Positions 44,622-57,095 of a stretch of DNA of 64,000 nt are shown one piece after another. The notes beneath the pieces were generated by a model that saw nothing but the letters and a program-made list of their open reading frames with translations, was not told the origin of the DNA and ran no database searches. Within the stretch, counting starts at the first letter, position 1; each line of letters begins with the position of its first letter. The position numbers and the translations under genes are program-made. This stretch comes from Cycas panzhihuaensis (taxonomy: Eukaryota; Cycadophyta), in contig CM041465.1 of the NCBI GenBank assembly GCA_023213395.1, forward strand, positions 108,879,741-108,943,740, in the 5' to 3' direction.

Positions 44622-47372
44622 TGGACGCGCATCTATGGGATAACTACCTAACTAAATAGGTACGGTAAGAGCGGGTGATAATATGATCGAGAAAGAGACC
44701 TATAAGTAGGGTAAATACCACATAGGGCACCTTGTGCATCGGAGCGCGAGTTCAGGACCTGCAATGGAATATAGCTACCAGAGGGTGATCCTCCCAGTTT
44801 GAACAAAAGGTGAGGAGGCGTAGGGTTAGCCTAGGTTGACCTAAGGGAAGGATCCTCCCACCCTTGGATGCCTGGAAGGGGAAGGAGAGGAACCTTTGAG
44901 GGTTTCCCTAGAGCAATGGGAAATAGAGAAGGATAGACAAGTAGGTGGCCTATGGACAAGGTCACCTTGGTTACCTGGCAAGGCGGTGAACTAAGGGAAA
45001 ATGATAGAGATAACCTAAAGAAATGGGTCAAGGTATGCTTAAGCAAACTAACCAAATACATAAATGATAAAGAGAGAAGGAAGCTTGTACAGCAAAAGGA
45101 GGGAAAAGGTGAAAGGGAGGATCTCCTAAGGCCTTTCCCTACGGCTAAAGAAGGTGCAAGCAACAAAGTAAATAAAGTAAAGCATGAACCAAAAGCAAGG
45201 TTGATTTCCTTTCGATTTCCAATGAGTTAATTACTACTTATGTAAAGGAAATTCAAAAGGAAAAGGGGATAGAGCATAGTGAAAGTGTGTACCCAGAACA
45301 GAAGCGTGTCGTGATGATGGTGCTCCCAAGAGGCACCCAAAGCTACTCCATAAGGCGCGACGGTCGTGAAGTGTCGCGGTAGATCGGAATGAGGGGCTCC
45401 CTTACCTTCCCTAAAAAAATACTAAAGTACAAAACCAAGGAAGAAAGAGACCAAATACTAATAATAAATGAAGTATAAAGGTACAACATGCATGGAAGCA
45501 TTTACCGGCAAAGGGACAAATGGAGAAAGGTCCTTTGCGCTTTCCAGACACCTGTGAGTAAATGGCAACCTCTCCCTTTTTAGAGAAAGGGTACTAACAT
45601 GCAATGGCAAGATCCTAACAATACATGTCTATGTAAAACAAATATAAACTTAAACACGTATAAGTTAGAATCAACACAATGATGACAATATGTAAAGGAG
45701 GATAACCAAAGCAAATGGAAACTAACCGATAAGCCTCGGAGTGGCCCACCTCCCGCAAAGAACAACCCCAACCTCCCCCAAAATCCACAAGGCAGTGAGG
45801 GCAAGGCTAAGAAAGATGGCTGGAAAACAATAGCAAAGGAGTTGAAAGGAGCCAAAGAAGACCTACGGCAAGCCGAGGTGCTATGAGGAGCAAACCAAGC
45901 TGCTGGGAAAAGAGTTGGGTAAAGAACAAGCGGTCGGGACTTACATGAGTTGCCCAGACCTAAGCACAAGCCTCCAACCAGTGCTGCAACGTGTGACAGT
46001 GTTGATTTCAGCGGCTAAGGAAGGCCCAACAAACCCTTGTTTGAGTGCCAAGGACAGCAGGAGGCAAGAGGGAAGGTTTGGGGGGCTAAATGCCGCTTGA
46101 GGAGTGTGGAAGGTGGTACGGAATCCACCCAGCTCTCTCCCAAACCCTATGCAACCCATCTTTGCCACTGCCTTGAGCAACAAACGCAGGCAAGGAGGCA
46201 CTGATAACAGGAGTAAAATAGTCTGATACAAAAGGGAAACAACCTTCACAAACCCAAGGAAGAGGACAAGCAAGATAGGGCATCAATTGAATAAGAAAAA
46301 TAACTCAAATCAATGAATACCTGAGAGGAGGAGGAGAGGCTCTTGCCTTAGTCAAGGGCTGGTAAAGAGAGGCTGAGAAATCAGCCCAAAAACTGTGGCA
46401 TAGCAGGTTTGGAACCTTGCTAATGGAGTTGGAGGAAGAACACCTACACTTGGAACGCTTGATGGCTACCCGGGCAAGAATCCATTGAAACCTCTGCAAA
46501 GGGGCCATCTCCAAGGTGTGTGAAGGGCTAGGAAGATGTCCTAGTTGCACCAAAAGAGAGCTAGGCACTAGAGGAGAGGCGTAGGTCCTATAGTAGCATC
46601 AGGGCAGAAGAGGATAGTGGAGCACAGCGTGGTTTCCTTGAGGAGCAATCCAAAAAGTAAGCAAAAAGTTCTAAAAAATGAGTCAATCATGACTTAAGTA
46701 CCCAAGCCAAACCCCAAAACGAGTGATTAGGACGCGGCTGGTAGCGAGTTAAGTCGCGAGACACGTGGCAGTTTCACAATAAATGTAAAATTACCATGGC
46801 AGATTTTAAAAAATAAATTAGACCAGTCATACCGTCGCAAAATCTGCGGTACTGTGGATTTTCTGGCAGTACCATGAAAATCTCAGCGGTACCGTGAAAA
46901 TCTCGACGATATTCACCCGGAGGCAAAACCAGGCCCAGCCAGCTAGCCTAGGCTGGGGGCAGATGACAAAAAGGGCCAATAGGGGGTTGAGACACCTACC
47001 CGGGGGTAAACAAGCCAACAAACGGGTCCAAAAGAGCAAAAATAGGGCTCAAACGGTGTGGCAAGTCAACCAAACAATGATAGGTCATCACACTGGCAGA
47101 GGTGGCACAAGCCAAGTGGACCCTGGAGCAAGGAGGGCAGAATGCGGGAGGTGGACCGGCCACCAGGGTGCCACACTTACTGGGAGTGTGCCACTGCTAC
47201 AGTCGTCATAGGCTAAAATAAGTGTAGACAAAGGCCAAGTCATCTACAAGGTCATAGACATGCAGACATGCAAGCAAAACACTCATCAAAAGAAAGCAAT
47301 GACAAAGCGAGAAACATACCTGCACTTACCTGAGTCGATAATTCCGTATCCATTCCCGGAAGCTGGGAAACA
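44622..47372 (-). repeat. 5' LTR of element D
   Basis: 2751 bp, TGTTTCCC (from 47372) to CGTCCA (44622). Same length class as the 3' LTR. Contains the 20-bp GGTACC repeat array (46846-46905), a CCCCAAAACGAGTGATTAGG remnant of the U3 inverted repeat (about 46712-46731) and a TATA-like GGTACTTAAG (about 46702-46693). Confidence 0.92.
46846..46905 (-). repeat. 20-bp tandem repeat in U3 (D 5' LTR)
   Basis: Three 20-base units starting at 46846, 46866 and 46886 (GCGGTACTG, GCAGTACCA, GCGGTACCG), then a degenerate partial. Counterpart of 32671-32740. Confidence 0.7.
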
Positions 47373-47377
47373 GTCCC
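47373..47377. repeat. Right target-site duplication of element D
   Basis: GTCCC, identical to 30448-30452. Confidence 0.88.
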
Positions 47378-48700
47378 TTCCCATCAAAGGGGAGGGAATC
47401 CATATCTCTCCTTTATTCAAACCTCTCAAGTAGGATTTGGGTTTCCATATCCACCTCCTCCTTCTTCTCTCATTGACCTATCAACTCAACTAAGGGTCTA
47501 CTCTTTCATTGACTATAGGTCAACTCCCTTAACTATCAAGGCATTAAGGACCAACTTACTGCCTTATCCCCCTGAGGTACCTAAGTTCGATGGGATCTTA
47601 TCACAAGACCCAAACAAACATGTTAGGAGTTTCTTTATGGCATGTATAAATTATTGGGCTTATGACCGCATCTTAATAAAATCATTTATATGTTCCTTGC
47701 AGGGAGATACCCTTAAATGGTTTTACTGCCTCCCAATCCACTCCATTCATTTATTCTAGCAACTTGTGGATGAGTTTCTTAACTATTTTGACATCCCTCA
47801 TCCTTTTGAGAGTATAATGAAGGCTTTGCTTTCTCTTAAACAAGGTCATGATGAAATAAATCGTGACGTTGTTAGGTCCTTTCACAACCTTCACTCTACG
47901 AAGGCCACCTTGCCTGAAGAGTTGAAGGGGGACATCTTCATGAATGGCCTCCATCCTAAGGTGCATGTTGAAGTCCTCAAAATAGAGGTAACATATGATT
48001 TTACCATAGCTAAATACTTGGCCCTTGAGGCTATTGAGATCCAAGAGGGTCTCAAGAAACCTCTTAAATTATCACAACAACGAGAGGCACCCCCTCAGTC
48101 ATATGACATAAGACCCCAATAACCTCAAAAGTCTTCACCCACTCAATAGAGAAGACTTTAGACCTCTTGAATTCTACCATACATTCTTTCAAATGTATAA
48201 TGAAGGAGCTCAAGCTCTAGGCTCCTTCTTTACCACCAAATTCTCATAGGCCCATCCACCAAGCCTCCCATGTAGCACCTTTTAAGGATGAGAACACCCA
48301 CTCCTCTTAAGCAAGGAAGAATAAACCTTCCTTGGAAAAGAAGTTGTGCTCCATCCACAGTGACTATTTCCATGAGGATTTGTAATGTAGGGTGCATCAT
48401 CTAAAACCTGCCCCACTACATGATTGTTCCCCTAGGCAGGCATCTAAGCCCAACCTAGACTAGCCTATCCATAGAGATCCCTTTCCTAAACATGGGGAAT
48501 GGGACCAACATACCCAACATAGAGGGAACTGTAATAGAGGGAGAACTCCTAATGCTTCTTCCATGCAAGAAAAAGGAAAATGGGTAAGAAATTCTTTCTC
48601 TTCTTCTAGTTCTCGTCATTGAACCCCTTCGCCCTCTCAATCCTGAAACAAAGGAAAGAGAGTCATCCAAATGCTTGAGACAACTGCTTTATATGCTTTG
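47373..48700 (+). pseudogene. gag: Gag of element E, 3' part
   Basis: Resumes after D: capsid-like text LPYPPEVPKFDGILSQDPNKHVRSF (about 47560-47640), LQGDTLKWFYCL, VDEFLNYFDIPHPFESIMKALLSLKQGHDEINRDVVRSFH (47766 on; 118 open codons), EELKGDIFMNGLHPKVHVEVLKIE. The zinc knuckle LCSIHSDYFHEDL (about 48348) then has a TAA where the next codon pattern expects Arg/Cys, so it is broken. The Ser/Arg tail (about 48480-48700) follows. The 47373-47377 GTCCC is the right target duplication of D. Confidence 0.7.
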
Positions 48701-49438
48701 ACCAAGTCTTAAGTGACTAAGGAGGCCATAGGAGCCTCTTCCTCTTCTCAACTAGATCCTCCCATGGATAACCCATCTTCTGAGATTCCTCCACTCCCTA
48801 AGACCATTCCTATTTATCTGAGTCACTATGCTTTCTAAAGGGCACTTCCCCAACCAATCGAGAAAGGGAAGCTCTTCTCAATCATAGATGAACTTCTTAC
48901 TATGGCTACCACGATTTCCATGATGGACATCTTGAGGAGTTGTCTAGAGCAATGTGCTTTCCTCCTAGAGGCTTTAGGATTAGCAGATACACCCATCTAC
49001 ACTTTCAGTACTACCCTAAGCTGGAAGCCCGTCATCGGTTTTGACCATAAAGACCTCCCCCTGACCAATGAAAGGGAATACCGATGGCATTACCCTTTTA
49101 CCATATCCATTGATACTCCCAAGTGTATCCTCATAAGGACTATTATAGATAATGATTCTTCCATCAATGTTATGCCACTATGCATCATGCATGAGTTAGG
49201 TATAGTGGCCCTTGAGCCAATTATGTGGCATTGCCAAGGCTACGTTGGTAGCAAGAAGATGCCCTTGGGTTCTGTCTCAATTCCCTTTACTCTTGAGAAC
49301 AAAACCATCCTCATTGATGTAGTGGACCTTAATGTAGACGTGGACTACAACCTATTGTTGGGACATCCATGGCTCAACCAGATGGGAGCAGTGTGCTTGT
49401 CCCATTGGGGGCATCTTAAATTCATCCATAAAGGGTAA
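48701..49438 (+). pseudogene. Aspartic protease and preceding linker of element E
   Basis: Open from 48902 to 49438 (178 codons). Linker part MMDILRSCLEQCAFLLEALGLAD, then FTISIDTPKCILIRT, IIDNDSSINVMPLCIMHELGIVALEP, LGSVSIPFTLENKTILIDVV, LNVDVDYNLLLGHPWLNQMGAVC. The active loop reads DNDSS instead of DNGSS; Gly-to-Asp there would be expected to harm catalysis. It is the longest open frame left in E. Confidence 0.75.
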
Positions 49439-50230
49439 ATGAAAGTTATTTCTCGAGAGCCTCCTCTTACTAAATAATCACACTAGTCTTATGGGGTGGC
49501 TCATGACCTAGTGAAGGGTAACAAGGACCCATTCACTGATGCTTCCACCTATATGATCAATATCCCTAGCACATCCTGCTCGAGGGAAGGACCTACCCCT
49601 TCCTCTTCTAACCTTATTTGTTTTGCTCCTACTGGTGTAGGGAGCTATGGGTACCTCACTATTTTGAGTGAAAATGAGTCTGACAGTAAGGACAAGAACC
49701 TCCCTCATCTTATATCCCTCTTAAACACCTGTTGGAAGTGCTTGTTTCATTTTGGATCCCAACCTAGAACCCCTTCTATTGAGGAGCCTAATTCTCTTAT
49801 TGAGTTACTCATGGTCAATCCCACCTCTCATATGATCTCTCACATTACTTCATCATTTGCCTCACTATTTCTCTTGAATGATAGAGGTAGGGACCCTCTT
49901 ATTTTACATCACATGAGGATGCTTTCTGACTCTTTTGAAGAGTCTCCTGATTTCGTTGAATGGTGGGTTCATCACTATGGACACACCACTCCCCTCACTT
50001 CTCCTTCCTCATCTTTCCTAAGTAAAACTATACATGTGGTATATTGCTTTGAGAATTATAAGGCATTGCTAGAGCACTTAGCACGCTCCATGCCCAATCT
50101 CCCTCTTGGTTACCATAAGCTTGGTTACTGGAAGGTCCTAGCTCTTGGGTCACCCCTAGTTGACCTAAACTAGCCCAATTCCTCTTTACCTCTTCCTGTT
50201 GACTAAGCCCCCTTTCATTTTGAAGAGGGG
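49439..50230 (+). pseudogene. PR-RT linker of element E
   Basis: A 225-codon open stretch (49496-50173) with FAPTGVGSYGYLTILSENESD (like B and A/C), Ser/Thr-rich text and YCFENYKALLEHLARSMPN. No known catalytic domain. Confidence 0.5.
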
Positions 50231-51810
50231 AATGCTATGTGCATGGGGGAAACCAAGGACATCATCGTCACCCCCAGCAAGGTCATAAAAGTGGGAGTGG
50301 AGCGCTCGCCTAGAGAGATAGAGGAATATATCCTCTTTTTTTAGGAGTTCCACAATGTTTTTTTATGGGATTACACTGACATAAAGGGAATAGATCCCTC
50401 CATCGTCACCTATAATCTTACAAGAATCCTAAGTTCTCACCTTGTGTGATAAAAGTAATGCCCCCTTCATCTGAAGCTATCTACTGCTATTAAGATGGAA
50501 GTTAGAAAATTCTTAGATGCAAGGTTAATCACTTCTATCGATTACCCTAAATGAGTTTCCAACATCATTCCCATTGCTAAAAAGAACAGAATGATTCAGA
50601 TATGCATTGACTTCTGAGATATCAATAATGCATGCCCTAAATATAATTTTCCTTTACCCTTCTTCGACCAGATTATTGATCACACTGCCAAGTTTGAAGT
50701 CATCTCCTTGATGGATGACTTCTCCCACTATAACTAGATCCAAATATCCCCTGAAGACCATCACAAAATGTCCTTCACTATTCCTTGGGGCACCTTTGTT
50801 TATAAAGTGATGCCTTTTGGACTTAAAAATATAAGCACTACTTACTAAAGGATGATGTAATTTATTTTCCATAACCTCATAAACAAAACCCTCGAGGTCT
50901 TGATGGATGATATGATGGGTCTCTCCTGCAAGAGGGCTCATCACCTAGAGGATTTGCATGCCGTCTTCGCATGATGTTATAAATACCATGTTAGCTTAAA
51001 CCCACTCAAATACATATTTTTCATAACTATCGATATACTCCTAGGTTTCCTTGTTTCCAAACAAGGAATCCAGATCGACCTTAAGAAGGTCAAGGCCATC
51101 CTTGCTATGCCTTCACCCAAAACACAATACTAAATCAAGTCATTTTTAGGTAGGTTGGGTTTCCTTAGGAATTTCCTAACAAAATTCACCATAAATGCCA
51201 AACCCCTTAATAACTTGTTAAAGAAGGGAGCCCCATTCATTTGGTCTCTTAAGGCCCACAAATCTTTCCAAGAGCTTAAGAAAGCCTTGGCTTCCACTCT
51301 AATCTTAACATCCCCCCTCTTTCACCATCCTTCATCCTTTATATCTCAGCCACTGATGAATCCTTAGGGGCTATGCTTGCCAAAGAAGATGATTCGAGAA
51401 CTGAGTGAGCTATTTACTTCATTAGTTGCACGCTAGTCGCCACTGACCTTAACTATTCTCCTAACAAAAAGAAATGCCTTGCCTTGGTCCATGCAACTAA
51501 GAAATTTAGGTACTACCTACTTGGCAATACCACTCAAGTGATCATTGAATCTGACCCCTTGAGGTGTATCTTAACTTGATCTGACTTGACTGGAAGGATT
51601 GGTAAATGGGTCATCCTCCTTTAAGAGTATGACATTCAAACTGGTAATAAGAAATCAAAGAAAGAAATGTCATTGAATAACTAGCTAATGCTCCTATTCC
51701 CAACTCTTCTAACATTCTAGTTGATGACTCCTTACTTAAGGAGCCTATCTTTTCTGTCCAAGATTCATTGTCATATCCATTATCTACTAGTGAATGGTAT
51801 GGGGACATTG
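50231..51810 (+). pseudogene. Reverse transcriptase and RNase H of element E (heavily broken)
   Basis: RT: KVIKVGVERSPREIEEYIL, WDYTDIKGIDPSIVTYNLTR, ARLITSIDYPK (about 50520), KKNRMIQICIDF, SLMDDFSHY, VLMDDMMGLSCKRAHH (catalytic LMDD, about 50905), GFLVSKQGIQIDLKKVKA, SFLGRLGFLRNFLTKF. A 70-codon open piece lies at 51155-51367. RNase H: YTS-equivalent text LYISATDESLGAMLAKEDDS (about 51340-51400, first half frameshifted), LNYSPNKKKCLALVHATKKFRYYLLGNTTQVIIES. Stops occur throughout (for example about 50350, 50560, 50615). Confidence 0.75.
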
Positions 51811-51829
51811 TATTAATACCTTACCTAGT

Positions 51830-53040
51830 AGTAGTACCATCATGACACTAGTAATAAGGTGAAGTCATGAGGTAGGTCTATCGCTTGGCAGTATTTCCAT
51901 ATAGAGAAAGTATTATATAAGAGATCTTTCGACGGGGTCCTCCTTCGTTGTGTCAACCTCAATGAGACAAACCAAATACTTTGCAAATGCCATAGCAGCA
52001 TTTGTGGGGGCCACTTTAGGGGTTAATCCATGGCCCAGAGTATCTTGTGCATGGGTTATTACTAGCCATCCTTCTTCAAGGACACCCATGCCTATGCATT
52101 ATGTTGTCATAGGTGCCAAAAATATGCCAACATCATTCATTCACCTTCTAAGGCCTTACATCTGATTATTTCTCCGTAGATTTTTTCCAAATAGGGATTA
52201 AACCTCATCAGAGCTTAAACTCTTCCTTCCTCATCATAACACAAGTTTATTTTAAATGCGATGGAGTATTTCATTAAATAGGTCAAAGCAGTCCCCTTAT
52301 CATACATTACCAGAAAGACCATAGCCACTTTTATTTACCAGCATATTATCTATCGATTCAGGGTCCCAAATGTCCTAATCACAGATAATGGTACTCATTT
52401 CTATAATAAGGAGATGGACAAACTTTGTGGGAAGTTTAGGATATCCTACAAAACCTTGTCTCCTTATTACCCCTAAGCTAATGGCCAAATTGAATGTTTT
52501 AACAAAATCCTTATTAACATCTTAAAGAAAACAATCGCTCAATACCAAAGTGATTGGTACCTCTAACTTCCTTCTATTTTGTGGGCATATTGTACTTACA
52601 TTTTCATGACTATAAGGATGACTCTATTCTCCCTCATATATGGGACCGAAGTGCCCCTCCCCTTGGAAGTTGAAATCCCCTCTTTATGTGTTTCTCTTTA
52701 AGGTCTAATTGACAAAGAATCATGCTTCCAGGCCCGCCTCCTTGACCTCGAGGCTTTAGCTAAGAAATACTTTATGCTATACTAAGCAAACCTCACCTCC
52801 AAGTCTAGGGCATGAAGAACATATAATAAATGTCTTCATCCTCACTCTCTAAATCCTAGGGACAATATCCTCAAGCTTGAGTATCTCCATGATTACTTAT
52901 CCAAGTTTGGGCCTAAATGGGTTGGCCCTTTCATCATTCTCGAGAGCCTCGATAATGGCACTTATAGGATAATGACTTTGGAGGGCCTTGAGTTCAAAAA
53001 AGCTATGAATGGAAAATTTCTAAAGAAGTTTTATGTGTGA
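51830..53040 (+). pseudogene. Integrase of element E
   Basis: Zinc domain: CHSSICGGHFRG, ALCCHRCQKYAN (about 51980-52125). First catalytic Asp is lost: GLNLIRA where D has GLDLIGA. Second Asp in VLITDNGTHFYNKEMDKL (about 52374-52425). Glu in SPYYP-ANGQIECFNK (about 52460-52510). C-terminal module LEYLHDYLSKFGPKWVGPFIILESLDNGTYRI (about 52875-52970), ending GKFLKKFYV and TGA at 53038-53040, the same natural end as D and B. Dead. Confidence 0.75.
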
Positions 53041-53850
53041 CCCTTTTTATTCCTAAGTAGAAGAGGCACACCCCTCCCTTCTTTTGTCTGAAATGAGACT
53101 AAACTACCACTCCAAGCATATCATTGCTTTCCCTAGTCACATGTGTGATGATTATTTAGAGTGGCTCTTCATCCTTTGGACTTTATCATTGGTATTACAT
53201 CTTTTGTCTCTATCTTAAGGGAGATCTTCTCTTTTTCTAGTTGGGTAGGTAAATCGCCTACCCTCCTATGCTTCTGAGCAATGAGTCACTTCCCAACCTA
53301 GGGCCCTTTGCTTGGGTATCCATACCCCTAATCATTACTTCCTTTGCATATCTATTATGCTCCTTCTGAGGAACATGTATAGTGCCCCCCTCCTAGTCTC
53401 ATACGTGTCCATCATTGATATCCATGGTGACCATGTGTGTCTAGTATGCGTGTGGTATCGTATGAAAGGAAGCATGAGTATCATCTGCATATGATCCAAT
53501 AAAAACATGTATAACAATTAACTAAAGCTATCTAAATACATAACCCTTTGTGTACTTGTACACCCATATCTATATGCATATGCTTATCTCTCTATGCATT
53601 ATATAAATAAACAAACTATAAATAAAGTAATAGCATTGTAGACTCATTATAATATCATCATCATGTATCAAAATTGGGTACCAATTGGCCCCCATCTATA
53701 TATATACAAAGTCATATGGTATATCAAAATCATATGGTATATTATTTAGGTAATATACCTCATGAAGCTAAAATCCTTACAGGGAGGAGTACAATCATAT
53801 GTTTAGATATATGAAAACTCCTTGGAGGTCCAAAGCTTTCCTATAAAAAT
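53041..53850 (+). other. Post-integrase spacer of element E
   Basis: No gene recognised. Same position as 37123-37780. Begins with the AAATGAGACTAAACTACCA block and is A/T-rich from 53500. Confidence 0.5.
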
Positions 53851-56400
53851 ACATAATATACAATCTCTTAGATGTCATGCCCTCAAGGGGTGTCATCCCC
53901 TCGTTTGTCAGATCCCTTGCTATGGGACCACATCCCTCCTAGGCTCCTCCAGTATCACTGCAAGGTCCCTGCCCCACTCTCCTCATCATAAGGTCTCCTA
54001 TAGGTCATCATAGTCATGTGTGTCCTACTGTATGATGACTTGGTAGTTATCTAGTTATTTGGTCAACCAACTAGTCGTACCTAACATAGAGGTGATTCCT
54101 CTCACTCTTAGCTCTTTAGAGTCTCTCCTCTACAATGGAAATATAGATCCTGCTCTCAACATCACCACCTACTCCTCTTAGCTAGGCCTCCAGTGCTTAT
54201 ATCTAGCCCTGCAAGGTATCCCTCTCCACCACAAGTCGGTCCCTCTTTACCTGTAGCTCATCTTGGGTACTCTACAACTGATTGACCCTTGCCTAGAGCT
54301 CCTAGGACTCTACCACCTATGTATCCCTAACCTAGATTAAAGGGGAGAATGTCATTGTCTGTGGCCATACCAACCAAGGCTTCTTACTCACTAGGATAGG
54401 AGGCTATCCCTCTACATACACCTAGGGGAATAGCTCTCGTGATATTGCCTCTAGTAGCCTCACCATCTCAGCTCTCCCTATAAAGCCATACATATCATAA
54501 ATTAGTCCAAAGTATATGCATGTATTTGTGTTTGTGTGTGTGTATATGAAAGCATTAAGATATAAATAAAATCATCTAGGGAAGCAGTGAATGACCAAGT
54601 GTAAGCTCAAATTAAGATAGAGTCTTATCTCTTAGGATGATTGGCTCCTCCACCCTAATGATCACCTCCTCCACTACACCTCCCTCTACCACCACCTCTA
54701 CCTCCTCGACCATCAGCACTACCTCCTTGCCTACCTCCTACACTACTAGGGTGTCTCCTCCTTCTAATCCATCCTCTCTTAGGCCCCCTCAATCGATTGC
54801 AGCTACTACTACCTTTTCCATTGCCACCATGGCCATGATAACTGCCAAGACTCTACCTGCAACCCCCTCTCTACTTGCTGGTCCTGGTGGTGGTCTCTCT
54901 CCTCATGTTAGTGTCAATGGACCTACCTCATCTCCGACATCATCACCACCATCATCATTCCAATTCTTGTTGGGCTCATCTCCTAGCTCTCCTCCCATGT
55001 CATTTCTCTCTTAGTGGATCACTCGGTAATGATCCATTGTGTAGTTTGTGAAGGTTAGAAGATCTAGTGATGTCACTACAACAAATTATCTCATGTGGAC
55101 CTAGTCCTCAGTCCCCCTGAATCTAGTCTGCCACTTGTGTACCATAGGGACCCTAACTGAGATATGATGAGGCCATCTTGGTTGTGCTACCACTCTAAAA
55201 TGATCAAAGATCTAGCATTGGAGCAGTATGTAATAAGAGAAACCCCATCTCCCTACTACTTATATCTAGTCTAGTTGAGCAACTATGTTAGCTACTATTA
55301 GGGCAGTCTAGTTGAACCTCTCCCTGACCTCTCATCTCCTGACGGTCATCATCCATCCTCTAGGGATATACTTGTAATTCTATTTATAGGATATCCAGAA
55401 TATAATAGCTAAAGTGATGAGTTTCCTCATATGAGGAACTCTTGATAAAACCATAGCCTAAACTAATATGCCCCACTAATCCCATCGGCTCCATCCTATG
55501 AATAATCTCATTACCTCCCTATGGGAAACATTTGTGCTAGATAAGATACCCAGGGATGCTGACATCCCTCATGTCAGTATTCCCAGGATCCTCCTGATAT
55601 ATCCTGGCATGATGGTGACATCTCCCACTTATGGGGGATGGAATGCATACCTTTGTATATCCTAATAGGATACTATATCGACTAGCAGGCACTAATCTAA
55701 TGTATAATGTGGGGTCCTAATCACCTTTAAGAGCCCACAACGTTGCAAGGTCATCCTCTCCTACCCTGACATCATCTCTATGAAACTCATCATAGCCATG
55801 CCAATATTCTCATGATTATCAACTGTGAGAATAGCCTATAGACATCAAAAACTAAATAGAAACCATCAACTCTCTTCTGTCATGTGTTGTACCTCTCTTT
55901 GAATGACCAGAGCTCCCTCAGATAGAGTAAATCCACCCATCTAAGCATTTTTTCTCTCCTTTTCAGTCTTTGCTCTGTGTCAAACTCTATAGTACCATAG
56001 ATACTGATGTGAGCCCCACTAAAAAATTCCTATTTTCTTGGTAGCCTCGTCATAAACTTCACGGAACCATGACAATTACTAAGGGCACATGGATACCCCC
56101 CTAAAAAAGGGGGGGTGGCCTTAAAAATTATAAAAATTTTATTTGAGTGGGCTTAGCTTGATCCACTAGGACCAAGTCTATCTAATACCATAGTCCTTCC
56201 TCTCTGTAAGCCTCATTTAAGCTCTAGGGGGTCCCAAACACCCTTAGGAGGCCTAGAAAACTACAAACAAAGACATTGAAATTAATTGACAAAATACAAT
56301 GGATAGGGTATGACCCACTCATTGGATTGGGTCTAATAGCCACCATCTCATCCCCACAATCCCAATGGCTATCTTCTTACTTTGATCTAATGGTTGGATC
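53851..56400 (-). pseudogene. Antisense PMD-like gene of element E (decayed)
   Basis: Coding strand is -, opposite to E's gag-pol. Exon 1-like ATGAGATGGTGGC... at about 56355 with a CCAATGAGTGG donor (GT lost to AT). PMD text in exon 2 is readable in broken form about 55760-55380: LVDIVSY, HPP, VGDVTIMP, IRRILGI, RWERW, RKLITLAIIFWIS, NYKYIP. The region 55020-54640 is the low-complexity tail. Exon 3 coiled-coil text lies at about 54300-53880. Exon order agrees with D. Numerous stops; the TATA counterpart is degenerate (TATAAAA-like, about 56516-56510). Confidence 0.6.
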
Positions 56401-57095
56401 TCCTATTAGATGCTCTCGAGCAGTAGTATAGCCTTACTGCTCAAAGGGAAGGGCTCCAGATCTCTTGTGGGGCCCATGAAAATGAATTTTGTTTTCACCC
56501 TTTTGTAATTTTTATATGCGAGACCCCTGAGGGTACCACCTCTATTTTCCTTACCGCGATAGCCCTCAGGATCACCTCTTCATCCCCATTACCTTTGTCT
56601 TTGGGGTTCAACCCCTTTCTCCCTCTTATAACTTCCATTTTACCCCTTTTTAATGTATTTATAACAAGCCCTTCTAGCTTCCTAAAGGTCCCTTTTATCT
56701 CATTTTCATGCTGCTCTGAAACGTACCTATATTTATACTCCTTTGGCTCATTTTAGCATCCTGGATCCATTTTTACCATCTGTTTGAGCCTTTAAGGCTC
56801 TGATGAGAATCTATACCACCCTTCTAGGCTTCTATATGCCCTTTTGCAACTCCTAGAGGCTCGAAAAGAGTACATTTACTAATATTTTCTTACTCTTTTA
56901 CTAAACAAGCCTCCCTCAAGCCTGGTAGCCTACCTCCAGGGCTCTCTTATCCTCTCATGATCCATATTTATAGCTTTTTGAGTTGTTGTAGCCCCATCAC
57001 TACCCTTCTTACATCTTAACATTGCCATCACCGTCTCCAATCCCTTATTCTCCCTTATCTCTATTCTCTCAAGGGGCTACATCACATAACATAAA
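56401..57095 (+). other. Promoter/leader region of antisense gene and pre-aRNH spacer (element E)
   Basis: Aligns by eye with 21300-21880 of A/C (GGGCCCATGAAAATGAATTTT counterpart, C/T-rich stretch, TTATCTCTATTCTCTCAAGGGGCTACAT). No frame kept. Similarity stops at about 57095, where the RNase H would begin. Confidence 0.5.

Larger units (their letters stand above)
30453..47372 (-). mobile_element. Element D: best-preserved full-length Tat-like retrotransposon with antisense PMD gene
   Basis: About 16.9 kb on the - strand inside element E's gag, bounded by GTCCC on both sides. From its 5' end (right): LTR 44622-47372, PBS 44603-44620, gag, protease, RT, RNase H, integrase (to about 37785), antisense (+) PMD-like gene 34714-37122, second RNase H 33560-34084, PPT 33190-33202, LTR 30453-33189. 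Gag-Pol still has scattered stops (mainly TAG/TGA from Gln, Trp or Arg codons), so this copy is probably no longer autonomous. Confidence 0.92.
27660..57095 (+). mobile_element. Element E: old Tat-like Ty3/gypsy retrotransposon, split by element D
   Basis: Pieces 27660-30452 and 47373-57095 with element D between them. Order: partial 5' LTR, PBS, gag (split), protease, linker, RT, RNase H, integrase, antisense PMD gene, then text up to just before where aRNH would start. The second RNase H and the 3' LTR are missing, replaced by unrelated AT-rich DNA at about 57095. More diverged from B and D than they are from each other, with many stops and frameshifts: the oldest Tat-like copy here. The 5' LTR start is lost in the rearranged patch. 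Confidence 0.75.

Noticed and set aside
54637-55014. 125-codon Thr/Ser-rich frame on the + strand in E
   Set aside because: Reverse strand of the Asp/Gly-rich tail of the antisense gene; low complexity only.
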